64,000 nucleotides of DNA from Diplolepis rosae (GCA_030998225.1 JAPYXD010000484.1:4712001-4776000), one strand, 5' to 3'; counted from the stretch's first letter, positions 1 to 11,604 are shown. Notes: a model not told the origin generated them from the sequence alone. Made by a program: numbers and translations.

Positions 1-869
1 GACTCAGAATTTTTAGTTTAAAAATATACAAAGGTGCTTAAATTTAAAAAAAATACATTATAAACACAGGTACTAAACATAATAAAAATTACATGGAAGG
101 TCTAAATTCAAAAAATAAAAATATTAAATTGTAATTACATTAATTGTATTGTATTTATTGTATTGTAATTGTATTACATTTTAAGGATCAAAATAAAATA
201 AAAATGATGACAATTGGTTTAAAACCAAAAAAGTTATTCAAAGTCAAAAAAGGCCCAAAAAACTCAATATGTTTAGTTTAAAAATACATAAAGGTTTTGA
301 AATTTTCAAAAGACCTCAAAACCTTTCTAAATAAAGGTACTAAACATAAAAAAAATTATATGGAAGGTCTAAACTCAAAAAATAAAAATATATTATAATA
401 AAATAAAATATATAAATAAAATATAAAATAATTGGTTGTTTATGCTATTGAAAATCCAAAATCATATTTTAACCAAAACATGCGAGATAAGATAAAAAAT
501 GTCAGAATGCAACATTTTTCCCAGATAAGATGCATATTTTTGGTTTTAATTGAAAAAATAACATTGAAAATCAAAAATTCTATTTTTCATCTAAACTATG
601 CGAGATACGAAAGAAAGTTAGGATACAAAATTGTTCCCTGAAAAGATTTTACAGCTAATGAATTAAAATTCTACGTTATTGGTGGCTCTTCGTATCAAAA
701 AGTTTTATAACCGCAATTTGACCGGTTCTATAGATTTGGCCATATAATTAATCATTCTTATCATTGCGTTACAATAAGTGTATGAATATTTGAAAAACTC
801 TCTTGTTTCAAATAAAATTCAGTTTTATGAGGTTTTGACATAATTGAATACAAATCCAATGTTAAGCAT
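1..869. other. AT-rich intergenic DNA with an imperfect direct repeat
   Basis: No supported gene. A block at about 15-125 returns imperfectly at about 275-400; both contain ggtactaaacat followed by tggaaggtctaaa. From about 430 to 650 the text is rich in ttgaaaatc and gcgagat motifs resembling pieces of the long repeat L. The short open frame here has no recognisable motif. Confidence 0.5.
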
Positions 870-3130
870 TTTATACTTCGCTCGCAAATTTGAGCGCGTC
901 TAGGGCGCGCAATTCGATCGTCGCGCTTCGCACTCGGTCTTATATTTTTCGCATAAATTTAGATTTATTTCTTGTAATTTGATACTAAAGTTCAAGTCAA
1001 TTTTATAATATTGTACACGGAGAAAAAAAAAATATTAAATCGACAGATGTCATCTGCTGGAATAGGGACAGCAGTTTTTTTTTGTAATATTTACAGATTT
1101 TTCTGTTGGATTCACAGATTGTTTGTAAACTCAACAGATGAACCTGTAAAATCTACAGAAATGTCTGTTAGAATTACGGATTTCTCTTTTTTCTTAAAAT
1201 CCGCAATTCTAACAGACATGTCTGTAGATTTTACAGGTTCATCTGTTGAGTTTACAAACAATCTGTGAATCCAACAGAAAAATCTGTAAATATTACAAAA
1301 AAAAACTGCTGTCCCTATTCCAGCAGATGACATCTGTTGATTTAACAGTTTAAATCTACTGATTATCAGTGAAATTTGACTTATACAAATAGTAAAAAAG
1401 AGGTTACTGGGAATCAGTCAAATTTCACTGATTACTTTTGTGAAAATCAACAGATTTAACAGTTGAAATATTTTTTCACTGCTTACTTCAGTGAAAATTA
1501 ACTGATTTAACAGTGGTTCTGATTTAGAGAGTATGAATTACATTTTAATGAAGTTTCTAATTTTTTTGATTTCAAATGAAAAAGGAAATTCAATTTACTT
1601 AAGGCCCTATCTGCGTTACAAAACACATTCTCATCATGACACTCGTGCTTCACGCTCGATTTTCTGTATACATTTCTGTAACTTTCTAATAATTTACATA
1701 ACTAAAATAATTTATTTTCTTCCAAATACCTCTAAAATGAAAAACAATCGTAGACTTTAATTAAGCAAACAATTTTGTATTTGTCCTACTGAGCCTTTGT
1801 AGATCTCATTTAGGCAAATAATTCCCCATTTAACGTCTTTTTCGTACCTCACATATTTTTTAAAAATAATGGAATTTTTGAAATTAAAATGAAAAATATA
1901 CGTTTTATTTGAAACTATGTCAGAAAAAATTTGTAGATCTTATTGAAACGAACAATTTTGCATTTTTACGATTTTTTCGTATTATTCTTAAAAAATTAAA
2001 TTTTTGATTTTCAATAGTAATTTGTTTAATTAAAAAGAAAAATATATATCTTATGAAAAAATGTTGCGATTCAAAGTTGTAGATCTTTATGCAGTAAACA
2101 ATTTTTTATTATAACTTTTTTTTCGTATTTCATATAATTTAACTGGATAATGGAATTTAGATATAGACTTTTTTCAAGTTTTAACATACTGTAACTTTCC
2201 TAATTTTAGTTTAATCGAAAAATGTTATTAGGGTAATTAGTAGAAATTTATGATCACTATCAGAAAACAGTATTGAAATTCTATTGTTTTCACAATTTTG
2301 ATCGGATGCGGCTAGTTAACGAACTTGTCCTTACTTTTTCGGTTTCGATAAAAAAATGTTGCAATTCAAATTATTTGTAGATCTTAATGTAGAAAATAAT
2401 TTTGTATGTTAACTTTTTTTCATATCTCGTATAATTCAACCTGGAAAATGGAATTTTGATATTGACTTTTTTCAAGTTTTAACATGCTGTAACAATTCTA
2501 ATTTTGGTTTGATCAAAGAATGTTATGAACATAATTCGTAGAGTTTTATCAGCACTATCAAAAACAAGTATTAGAATTTTTTCTCTTTTCAAAAACACAA
2601 AAAGTGGTCTAGTTTCCTCAATTTTAATTGGATATGGCTAGTTATCGAACTTGTCCTTACTTTTTCGGCTCCGATAAAGTGTGCCCAAACTCAATTCAAT
2701 CTGATAATTCTATATCGAGTATATGACCTACAGACAGACAGACATTTTCGTAAAAACCACTTTTTCTGACTCAAGGGCTCTCAAAACGTAAAGATTTAAT
2801 GAAAATTTAAAAAGTAATTTCTCACATAAAACTAATACCCTCTCATCCACGATGAGAATGTAAAAAACATACTTGTGATCCTTTTTTACAAAAAACTGGG
2901 TAACCACGACTAATACTTTCTCTCAGTGCATGAAACTAATACCTTTTCATTTATGATGAGAATCCAAAAAGTTTGACGTGATATTCCAATTCATCTACCT
3001 CAAAAACCCCTCATGGTATATCGAATTTCACGAAAATCGGGAAGACATTTTTCAAAATAAAAGAAAGAAAAGTCTTTATCTTTACTTAAACCATCTGACC
3101 CGGAAGGATTAAATTGTAAATTTTGTACCT
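870..3130 (+). repeat. Long interspersed repeat L, copy 1
   Basis: This sequence recurs at 5680-10200, in part at 13495-14600, and inverted at 10590-10910. Its first part is a GC-richer segment with gctcgcaaatttgagcgcg. The middle is made of 130-165 bp units that start gtagatct and contain tttttcgtattnca and gaaaaatatac. The end carries acttgtcc-ttactttttcgg, an agacagacagaca run and tctcaaaacgtaaagattt. No protein is encoded. The copy is interrupted at 1015-1531. The class (Helitron, satellite-derived or other) is not clear to me. Confidence 0.75.
1015..1531. repeat. Foldback insertion with near-perfect ~150 bp arms, inside L
   Basis: Positions about 1036-1185 are the near-exact reverse complement of about 1203-1350, with a spacer under 20 bp, so the transcript would form a long hairpin. 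The open frames on the two strands here are mirror images and are not genes. The left end reads cacggagaaaaaaaa. The right part (1354-1531) consists of cagtgaaattt/actgattt words typical of family D and ends in tttagagagt. The other L copy at about 6065 is uninterrupted here (attgtaaatatgaattac), so the block looks like one insertion or a D element carrying a nested palindrome. Confidence 0.75.
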
Positions 3131-3186
3131 TTTCCATTAATCAAAAATTGAGTTTAAACAGTGATAAATACCGGAAAAAAAAGGTT

Positions 3187-4163
3187 ATACCCTGGTAGAA
3201 AATAGACCAGCGCAAATGCTCAGCACGCTAAATTTTATCCAATGCGAACTGGCGAGTTTAGAGTAGAATTTTATTGCTGGCTAAGCACTACTGAACAAGC
3301 TATTAATATATTACAAAACTGAAAAGCTTTAATAATAAGAAAACGCGATGCATTTAAAATTATAACAGTTATTATTGATTGAATTAACATTACTTAAATT
3401 TATTGTTCATTCAATCAGTCATAATTATATTTTTGTAAAACATATTTGTTAAGATTGGCAACCTCACACCTAACCTATATACACACCTATCCACATACAA
3501 AACAAAACATACAGACGACAAAATCACTTTTTTCTATAAAAATTAAATATTCATTTTGATCCTCGAATTTCAGACTTAACCTAAAAAAAAAAAATAAATG
3601 TAAAAAAAACATTCAATATAGTAATAACCAATAGCAAGTATATAATTTGATGCTTTGGGATCATTTCTCCACTTTCTTGTCTATTATCTTTACTAAAACG
3701 AGCTTTTCACATCAATTATTAATCATTTATATTTTCAAGTTTGATCGCTAGCCATTAGGGAATAACAAAGAAAATAATTTGTTTGAACGACTTTCTTTGA
3801 TTTAAAGAAATGATCTGTTTGAATGAAATAAAATTTGTTTGATTGAAACAAAATATCTTTGAACCAAATAAATATTTGTTTGAATCAAATTAATTTTTCT
3901 TCAAAACAAAGAAATTAATGCATTGATATATGGTCAAAGATATAATTTGTTTGATTTAAGGCAGAAATTTATTTGATTCGAACAAATATTTATTTGGTTC
4001 AAAGATATTTTGTTTCAATCAAACAAATTTTGTTTCATTAAAACAAAACATTTCTTTACATCAAAGAAAGTGTTTTAAACAAATAATTTTTTTGATTCAA
4101 TCAAATATTTTTTCTGAGTGTATGGACTGGCTAAAACCAGGGGAACGTTTCTACCAGGGTAAC
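3187..4163. repeat. Inverted-terminal-repeat element R, host of a nested foldback
   Basis: The left end reads accctggtagaaaatagacc. The right end is the reverse complement of accctggtagaaacg, at about 4149-4162. No coding capacity is visible. A family E foldback lies inside at about 3768-4117. The terminal match is short (about 13 bp), so the boundaries are provisional. Confidence 0.5.
3768..4117. repeat. Family E foldback (tttgattcaaa words)
   Basis: The whole element iterates words such as tttgattcaaacaaa and aaagatattttgttt. Its two halves are reverse complements around a centre near 3945. The right end reads tttttctgagtg, the inverse of the cactcagaaaaa terminus seen in other copies; the left terminus is shortened. 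Related copies are at 8938-9320, 16905-18276 and 27424-27535. Confidence 0.75.
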
Positions 4164-5157
4164 GTTATTTTAAATTCAATTTATAATAATTAAAATATCT
4201 TCAAGGTAGAAAAATTAGTTCATGACTACTTAATGAATAAACGCAGAATTCATGTCTTATAAAAAGTTGATGAACATTGTTGATAACAGAATGATTCACT
4301 GATTAGTGTATGTGCATGTAGGTTTGAAGATCTTTTTTCTATCTTGAGGATTCACGACTACATGAGTATGTATGGAACACTAAATGTAACACTTACCAAT
4401 ATAGAAGAAAGCTGCAAACGAGATCATAAAACCTTTTACTTATACTATTTACTATTGCAGTTTTATGCTCAGTCTGATTGCAACATCTTGAAGATTCACG
4501 TGAGAAAATTTCATTTCCTTGTATTTAAAAAACCTATCATTTTGAAATTTATTTAATTTTTGATTTTTACTCTGTAAAAGTTTTTATAATTATTTAATAT
4601 AACTTTTTTCAAGTATGAATCCATTTGGAGCATTAGAACTTTTAAATATTGCACAAAATATCAAAAAAACTGAAAATAAATTATTTTAAGCAATTCGCGT
4701 TTATTTCAATTTTCTTTAAAATATTTCAACATGAAGAGAAAATTATGCTACTAATTGTTATCCAGATGCTTATCCCTATTCGAAGAACAAAATGTCTTAC
4801 AAAACAGATCGTAATCTGTACAGAATTTTATTCTTCAAATAGAAATACGCATCTTTTTAATGAACCAATTGCATTTTTCTTTCCGTCAAGTAGTTTCAAA
4901 GGATGGCAGGAGTTTTCAAGAAAAGAAAACATTTGAAAAAATTTCAAAATAAAGATTTTAACAAATTTTCAAAGATGTATGAAATTTAATGGCATATGAT
5001 ATCTACTTAGAAAATTAGGAAGTTTTATTGATATCAGGTTTTTACATGTTTGTGCCAAAAATAACAAAAAATATTAATTTGAAAATTTATGAAATGTCAA
5101 AGTGGTTAAAAAGGAAGGTCGATAGACTATTTTTGGTTTAGATGATTAAAAAAAAAA
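4164..5157. other. AT-rich DNA, no supported feature
   Basis: No splice-flanked coding exon or clear repeat termini were seen. Short open frames here have biased composition (F, I, K, N) and no motif. Confidence 0.4.
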
Positions 5158-5310
5158 TTTATAGCATTTCTGCCAGAAAAATGTATTATTGATTCAAAAA
5201 AATATGCTATAAGAACTAATAAATATATAACAAATTCTATAGCATATTGATTTGAATCAAGAATATACACGCTTTTGACAGAAATGCTATAGATTCAATA
5301 GCATTTTTTT
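5158..5310. repeat. Small foldback with tatagcat words
   Basis: tatagcatttctg near 5160 is mirrored by cagaaatgctata near 5280. The inner arms carry attgattcaaa and its inverse. It is flanked on the right by tttttcctcagtgc, close to the CACTGA-type terminus of other foldbacks in the window. Confidence 0.55.
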
Positions 5311-5469
5311 CCTCAGTGCTTGATTTTTCTGTGAAAAAACTTCGTAAATTTTCTAAGATTTTGGAAGACATTAAATATTAAAATAAAATTTTCAATCACT
5401 TCAAGGAGTTTTAAAAAAATGTAATAATTTCGTAACTTTTAAAAGGTGTCAACAAAGTATTAAAAGAAT

Positions 5470-5660
5470 TTGAATCCAAAAGTTTGTTCGAATCTAACAA
5501 ACATATTCATGATATAAGGCTAATGAAAAAATGTTTTGAATCATACAACATTTTTTTTTTATTGAAACAAATTTTCTTTGATCCACACAAATCTATCGAG
5601 AAAATATATTTGGTTAATCCAACCAAAATTTATTTGTATCAACCAAAGAATTTGTTTTTT
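5470..5660. repeat. Degenerate foldback-like sequence (ttgnnccaacaaa words)
   Basis: Iterated words such as ttcgaatctaacaaac, attgaaacaaattt and ttggttaatccaacc resemble family E internal sequence. Clean termini were not found, so this is a probable decayed copy. Confidence 0.35.
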
Positions 5661-5732
5661 ATATAAAGCAATCTGCCCTCTTTGCGAGCACATCCTCATT
5701 GCGCGCTTTACTCGCAAATTTAAGCGCACCTA

Positions 5733-5953
5733 CACCCAGAAAACAGTTTCTTTGACTTAAAGAAAAATTTCTTTGATATACGGCCAAAGAAAACATTTCT
5801 TTGAATTGAAGAAAGTATTGTTGATTCGAAAAAATTTTCTTTAATGTAAACAAATCTTTTTCTTTGGATCAAAGTAAATTTTTTTGAATCAATAAAACTT
5901 TTTTTAATTCAAATAAATTTGTTCTTTGACTCAAAGGAACTGTTTTCTTAGTG
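5733..5953. repeat. Family E2 foldback with TA target duplication
   Basis: The termini are cacccagaaaacagtttc and the inverse of cactaagaaaacagtt. The interior repeats tttctttga/tcaaagaaa words. TA lies on both sides (5731-5732 and 5954-5955). The empty site survives in L copy 1 at 901-902 (gcgtctagggcgcg), so the 2-bp duplication is directly visible. Confidence 0.85.
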
Positions 5954-6206
5954 TAGGGCGCGTGATCCGGTTGTTCCACTTATAGCGCTAGGTCTTATAT
6001 TCTTTGCATTCATTTAAGTTTAATTCTTGCAATTTGATACTGAAGCTCAAGTTGATTTATTAATATTGTAAATATGAATTACATTTACTCAGTTACTAAA
6101 TTTTTTTCGGCTTTAAATGAAGAAGGAAATTCAATTTACTTAAGGCTCTATCGGCCTTAAAGAACACATTTTCATCATCAACTTGCGCTTCGCGCTCGAT
6201 TTTCTG

Positions 6207-6379
6207 CACTGAGGAATCAGTTTCTTTGAACAAAGAAACATTTCTTTGATATACAGTAAAAGAGAAAATTTCTTTGAATTAAAGAAAGTTTATCCGAAGA
6301 AATATACTTGTTTACATTGAGGAAAATTTTTTTGAATCTACAAAACTTTCTTCAATTCAAAGAAACTGTTTTTTGCATG
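6207..6379. repeat. Family E2 foldback with TG target duplication
   Basis: It starts cactgaggaatcagtttc and ends aactgttttttgcatg. It is flanked by TG at 6205-6206 and 6380-6381. L copy 1 has the uninterrupted sequence gattttctgtatacattt at about 1658-1675. This is a second member of the family at 5733-5953. Confidence 0.8.
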
Positions 6380-6470
6380 TGTATACATTTCAGTAACTTT
6401 ATATTATTATTTATATTATTTATTTTCTTCCAAATATCACAAAGAGGAAAAACAAGCGTAGACTTTATTT

Positions 6471-6742
6471 ACTCTCTAAATCTAAATCAGTCAAATTTTC
6501 AATGATTGAATCAGTGATTTGCCTTTTCACTGATTAATCAGTGAAAAATATTTTTATCTGTTAAATCAATTAATTTTCACTGATTCATCAGTGAAAAAAT
6601 ACTTTTCACTGTCAAATCAGTCAATTTTCACTGAAATAATCAGTGAAATTTGACTGATTTACAGTAACCTCTTTTTAGCTATTTGAATCAGTCAAATTTC
6701 ACTGATAATCAGTAGATTTTGACTGATTCAAATTTAGAGAGT
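6471..6742. repeat. Family D foldback (cagtgaaattt/actgattt words)
   Basis: The ends are actctctaaatctaaatcag and the inverse of actctctaaatttgaatcag. The interior iterates tcagtgaaaattnactgatt words that pair over the whole length. It lies inside L copy 2. Other members are at 8869-9475, 20693-21145, 21889-22164, 32227-32518 and in part 1354-1531. Confidence 0.85.
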
Positions 6743-6867
6743 AAGGAAACGATTTTACATTTCAACGCTTATTTCGTATCTCACATATTTTAGCTACAAA
6801 ATGGGATTTTTGATTTTCAATAGTGTTTTTTAAAATCAAAACGTAAAATATATTGGATCTATAACTC

Positions 6868-7970
6868 AAATCGTGCGGTTTGCTAAGAGATGGCGTAATT
6901 TGATTATTATTCCATCCTTCCAATATTACTTTAGTATGAAGAAAACTGATGTCGAAAGTCATCGTATTTTGGTGGAAGTTCATGGTGAACATGCTCTAGC
7001 TGAGCGAACGTGCCAAAAGTGGTTTGCACGATTTAAAAGTGGTGATTTTGGCTTGGAAGACGAAGAACGTCCTGGACAGCCAAAAAAGTTTGAAAATGGA
7101 GAACTGGAAGCATTACTCGATGAAGATTATTGCCAAACACAAGAAGAGATCGCAAAATCTTTAGGAGTCACTCATGCAGCCATTTCAAAACGTTTAAAAG
7201 CAGCCGGATACATTCAAAAGCAAGGAAATTGGGTTCCACACGAACTCAAGACGAGAGACGTTGAAAGGCGGTTTTGCATGTCCGAAATGCTGCTGGAACG
7301 CCACAAAAAGAAGTCATTTTTGCATCGGATTGTTACTGGTGATGAAAAATGGATCCATTACGACAACCCCAAGCGCAAAAAATGATACGTGAAACCCGGC
7401 CAACCAGCCAAATCAACGGCAAAGCCGAATATCCATGGCGCGAAGGTAATGCTCTGTATTTGGTGGGATCAGAAGGGTGTGCTATATTATGAGCTGCCAA
7501 AACCGGGTGAAAACATCAATGGAGAACGCTACCGAACACAATTAATCCGTTTGAAGAGAACAATAGCCGAAAAACGCCCGGAATATGCGATCAGACACGA
7601 GGCAATAATTTTCCATCATGACAACGCTCGGCCCCATGTTGCTATTCCGGTTAACAACTATTTGGAAAACAGTGGATGGGAAGTTTTACCTCACCCACCT
7701 CATAGCCCAGACCTTGTCCCTTCTGACTACCATTTGTTCCGGTCGATGCAAAACGCCCTCACTGGAATACAGTTCACATCAGAACAGGGTATCAAAAATT
7801 GGTTTGATTCATTCTTGGCCGCCAATCCGGCGCAGTTCTTTTAGGATGGAATCCACAAATTGCCAGAAAGATGGGAAAAGTCATAGCTTCAGATGGGCAA
7901 TACTTTGAATAATACTATTGTACATGTTTTTCTTAAATAAACGTTCAAATTTTGAAAAAAAAACCGCATT
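6868..7970 (+). mobile_element. mariner-family transposon, inactivated
   Basis: An approximately 1.1 kb unit sits inside repeat L. The ends carry gtgcggttt at about 6873 and its inverse aaaccgca at about 7961, followed by TA. It encodes a broken DD34D transposase (6936-7912). The left terminus is decayed, so the outer boundary is approximate. A poly-A-like stretch and aataaa (about 7934) lie just inside the right end. Confidence 0.85.
6936..7912 (+). pseudogene. mariner transposase pseudogene (DD34D)
   Basis: The translation is plainly a mariner transposase. It has the N-terminal HTH region with AERTCQKWFARFKSGDF, then VTGDEKWIHYDNPKRK (first D), FHHDNARPH (second D) and SPDLVPSDYHLF (third D). 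Counting gives 34 residues between the second and third catalytic aspartates, the mariner spacing. It is broken by TGA at 7383-7385, TAG at 7842-7844 and a 1-base loss near 7878, after which the expected ASDGQYFE end is read in another frame. Some N-terminal residues appear to be missing, and the start used is the first ATG before the recognisable homology. The element cannot encode an active enzyme. Confidence 0.92.
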
Positions 7971-8868
7971 ATAGACCTCATATAGGCAAACAATTTCCCA
8001 TTTACCATTTTTTTCGTATGTCACATATTTTGTTAATATAATTGAATATTAATCGCATTTTTAAAAATTAAAATGAAAAATATATGTTTTATCAGAAACT
8101 ATGTCAATAATATTTTTTTCAAATAGGCAGTGACAAAAATTTCAAACTCAACTAATTAATTTAAAAATAAAAATATACATTTTATGAAAAAATGTTGCGT
8201 TTCAAACCTGTAGATCATCATGTAGTAAACAATTTTATATCATATAACTTCTTTTTCGTATCTCACATATTTTGTTTCAATAATGGAATTTTTATGATTT
8301 TAATCGTATTTTTTTATATTGAAACGAAAAATATACATTTTATCAGAAACTGTGAAAGACAAAATTTATAGACTTTATTGAAGTCAACAGTTTCGCATTC
8401 TTACGTTTTTTTCGTATTTCACACATTACTCGAGTCGAAATCCTAAGACTCGCCTCAGTCTCTACTGTTGAGATTGAAGCGAATGTGTGGCGATGGCTAC
8501 GAGAATGTGAGAAGAGAATCTATAAATGTTCAGTATTCACAGTGAACTCTCTTCTAGTCATCGAAAACTGCACATATTACCGTTTTCCCATTTTTTGAGG
8601 ATGAGGTGTAGGCCATCTCTGTAGAAACTACCTCGATAAACACTCACTTCGGTCTCCTTATGCCCTCTTTTTACCTACGTTCAGTTCTCTTTTCGTTCTT
8701 GCTTTATGGGGAGAAAGCCTACTATTCATATTATTAGTTCTCATAATTTATTATTACTTATCAAAATTGACAAATTAACATTGACGACAAAATTTTCGTT
8801 GGCATAAAGGTCAAAACTAAAGAACTTGAGTAAAACTCAATGATTATATTTGAATTATTGTTGTTTTT

Positions 8869-9475
8869 ACTCTCTCAATCTGAATCAGTAAAATTTTCAC
8901 TGATTGAATTAGTAATTTGCTTTTTCACTAATTCACAACACTGAGAAAAAAGATTTGATTGAATCAAAAAAATTATTTGTTTGAACGACTTTCTTTGATT
9001 TAAAGAAATGATTTTTTTAAATGAAACAAAATTTTTTTGATTCAAACAAAATATCTTTGGACCAAATAAATATTTGTTCGAATAAAATAAATTTCTCCCT
9101 TAAATCAAACAAATTATATCATTGACCATATATCAATGCATTAATTTCTTTGTTTTGAAAAAAAATTAATTTGATTCAAACAAATATTTATTTGGTTCAA
9201 AGATATTTTGTTTGAATCAAACAAATTTTATTTCATTTAAAAAAATCATTTCTTTAAATCAAAGAAAGTCGTTCAAGCAAATTATTTTCTTTGATTCAAT
9301 CAAATCCTTTTTTTACACTGCAGTGAAAAAGATATATGTCCCTGTTAAATCAGTTAATTTTCACTGAAGTAATCACTGTTATGTGACTGATTCACATTAA
9401 CCTCTTTTTAGCTTTTTGAATCAGTCAAATGTCACTGATAATCAGTATATTTTGACTGATTCAGATTGAGAGAGT
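8869..9475. repeat. Family D foldback interrupted by a family E foldback
   Basis: The termini are actctctcaatctgaatcag and its near inverse ending ttgagagagt. The D body stops at about 8938 (ttcactaattcaca) and resumes at about 9321 (cagtgaaaaag) exactly where uninterrupted copies read cactgattcatcagtgaaaaa. Confidence 0.8.
8938..9320. repeat. Family E foldback nested in family D
   Basis: It begins with cactgagaaaaaagatttg and ends caaatccttttttacactg. The halves are reverse complements made of tttgattcaaacaaa words. It contains the intact sequence atttctcccttaaatcaaac (9101-9120), which is the empty site for the TTAA insertion in the E copy at 16905-18276. Confidence 0.85.
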
Positions 9476-10200
9476 AGAATTGAGTAAACTCGGTCATAAT
9501 AAAATAAAACTCACCAGTCCTACTGGTTTTGATAAAATAACTTGATCATGCATGCATGATTATACATGCATATTACTCATTGCAACTATATACATCTGCT
9601 CCAAATAATTAAACATACCTTCTTGAACTCTAACGTTTCTGATCATGGAATTAGAATTTTTTAATATCACTTCGCTCTCATTTCACTATCGCTTCATAGT
9701 CGTTCTTCTCCGCGTTCAACTTATAAACTATTCACCTTCAGTTTTTCGAGAGTTTGAGACATAATATTCGCTCCAGACTCGCCCAGCATTCGATTTTTGA
9801 AATAGAAAGTGTAGCGAGGGCGAAGAGAAGGCAAGAACTTCGACTCAGGTATGGTTAAAAATTGGATTTTCGATTTTGAATAGTATTTTTTTAAATTAAA
9901 AAGAAAAATATACATCTCATAAAAAAATGTTGCGATTCAAATTTGTAGATTTTTTTGTAGTGAAAAATTTTTGTATGATAACGTTTTTTCGTATCTTGTA
10001 AAATTTAACTGGAAAATGGAATTTAGATATTGACTTTTTTCAAGTTGTAACATACTGTAACTTTCCTAATTTTAATTTAATCGAAAAATTTTATAAGTAT
10101 AATTAGTAGAGATTTATAATCACTATCAGAAACCAGTATTGAAATTTTGGTTTTTTTTTTAATCACAAAAAATGCTCTTATTTTCACATTTTTTTGACTC

Positions 10201-10589
10201 GGCTATATATTATTTATTTTTTAAACGTAAGTTTAATCAAGTTAAGAAACATTTTTTTTTAAACAATAATTTTTACTCAAAGTTTTCGTCATCTTCCTGC
10301 ACACATCACTAATCGCCTACAGATTAACTAATTAGTTTAAAAAATAATGCAAGATTGGTACCGAACAGAATATCTCCGCGAGGGTTTGAAAATTCATATA
10401 AGAAAAGGGATTTCAATCTTGAATTTGGGTCTCTTCTTACATGAAATTAATAGTAAATTTTAGAATCGTAGAGAATTTCTTATACATAAAACGAAAACAG
10501 TACCCACCTAAACTTAAACTAGATGGTCATCTCATAACCCCCAAAAAGAGGACTTGAGTCTCTTTTTGCATGAAACGATTGAAATAAAT
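10201..10589. other. AT-rich DNA, no supported feature
   Basis: No gene or bounded repeat was identified. It separates a forward L piece from an inverted one. Confidence 0.4.
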
Positions 10590-10910
10590 TCTTAATTTTT
10601 ACATTTTCATCATAATTGAAAAGGTATTGGTTTTATGTATACTCGTTAACTCTCGATAGAATTATCGGATTAAATTGAGCTTTGGCATACTTTATCAGAG
10701 CCGAAAAAGTAAGGACAAGTTCGTTAACCAGACACATCCTACCAATATTTTTATAAAAAGAGCACATTTTTTGTATTTTTGAAAAAATCAAAAATTGCAA
10801 TATTGGCTTCTAATAATGCTCATAAACCTCTACGGATTATTCTAATAACATTCTTCGATTAAACTAAAATTAGGAAAGTTACAGCATGTTAAAACTTGAA
10901 AAAAGTCAAT
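10590..10910 (-). repeat. Inverted piece of long repeat L
   Basis: Read on the minus strand this matches L copy 1 around 2500-2840: the acttgtccttactttttcgg motif appears inverted at about 10697-10721, with ttttgatagtgct-like and taacatgctgtaac text. It stops abruptly at about 10910 next to a GC-richer segment. Confidence 0.6.
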
Positions 10911-11091
10911 GCACTCGACTCGCGCTAAGGCGAACTTCGCTAAAGTGACGTTCGTCCTAAGGCGGCGGCAAAGTTCCCGAAAAGTTGTGGAGCGTTGCTT
11001 TGCCTCGTGACTTTGTTTACATGCGCAGATATCAAAACTAAAACCACGACGCAGGTTGTAGAAAGTGAGTGGATCTTCTCTCGCGGACGCC
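10911..11091. other. GC-richer island of unknown origin
   Basis: This stretch (ctcgcgctaaggcgaac through tctcgcggacgc) is far richer in GC than its surroundings and contains several cg/gcg pairs. An open frame crosses it on the minus strand but shows no known motif. It could be a promoter-like relic or part of a larger element; nothing decisive is visible. Confidence 0.3.
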
Positions 11092-11095
11092 TTAA

Positions 11096-11404
11096 GGGCA
11101 TGTGATTTTTCCAAAATTATCAAATTTTATTGATTTTAGGTTTCTACATGTTTATGTCCAAAGCACATAAATTTTTTTTTTCAAAATTTGGGAAATTGTA
11201 GAGAAGTTAAAAACGGACGTAGATATTGTTGGAAATTTTTTTCCATTATCAAAATCAAAAGTAGTCTATCTAGGTCCGTTTTCATCTTCTCTACTATTTC
11301 TCAAAATTTGAAAACAAAATTTTATGGATTTTGGACACAAATATGTAGAAACTGGACCGAATTGTTCACATGACCTTGCTACTTGTCACAAGTGTCACAA
11401 GCCC
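11096..11404. repeat. Family N foldback flanked by TTAA
   Basis: TTAA at 11092-11095 is followed by gggcatgtgat. The right end reads tcacaagccc and then TTAA at 11405-11408. The arms contain tttctacatgtttatgtcc and its inverse, and aaaacggacgtagat and its inverse. Other copies are at 12223-12562 and 16127-16420, with a fragment at 57945-57998. TTAA flanks suggest piggyBac-type mobilisation. Confidence 0.7.
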
Positions 11405-11604
11405 TTAAGTAATGTCAAGCAACTAGAGATATGGATGAACAGTGAAATAGTGAAAGTCTTTCCCATGAAAAATGAAACTCCTCAAACGCCACCTGATTCT
11501 GTTTTGCAATCAAATGCCTCTTATTCCATTATTTGAAATCAAAAGGAAAATATTCTTATTGTAATACTCGTGCTTCCCCCCTCGATTTTAACTTTATACC
11601 CATT

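Larger units (their letters stand above)
8429..9849. repeat. Element Z in L copy 2, carrying nested D and E elements
   Basis: The left end ctcgagtcgaaatcc and the right end (inverse cctgagtcgaagttc) form an imperfect terminal inverted repeat flanked by TA (8427-8428 and 9850-9851). The sequence to the left (tttcgtatttcacacatta) and to the right (ttaaaaattggattttc) is continuous in other L copies, for example near 13650. It has no coding capacity. Family D lies inside at 8869-9475, and family E lies inside that. Confidence 0.65.
5680..10200 (+). repeat. Long repeat L, copy 2, broken by five insertions
   Basis: This copy matches L copy 1 in order: the GC-richer start (actcgcaaatttaagcgc), the aaggaaattcaatttacttaagg block, then the gtagatct/tttttcgtat units. 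It is split by foldbacks at 5733-5953 and 6207-6379, a family D element at 6471-6742, a mariner at about 6868-7970, and element Z at 8429-9849. At the first two sites, copy 1 preserves the unoccupied sequence. The remaining host repeat adds up to roughly 1.3 kb. Confidence 0.7.

Noticed and set aside
1011..1333. Overlapping open frames on both strands with nearly identical translations
   Set aside because: They are mirror readings of a near-perfect palindrome, with no motif or splice context.
10842..11123. Open frame through a GC-richer island, minus strand
   Set aside because: It spans the junction between an L fragment and a family N terminus and shows no recognisable domain.
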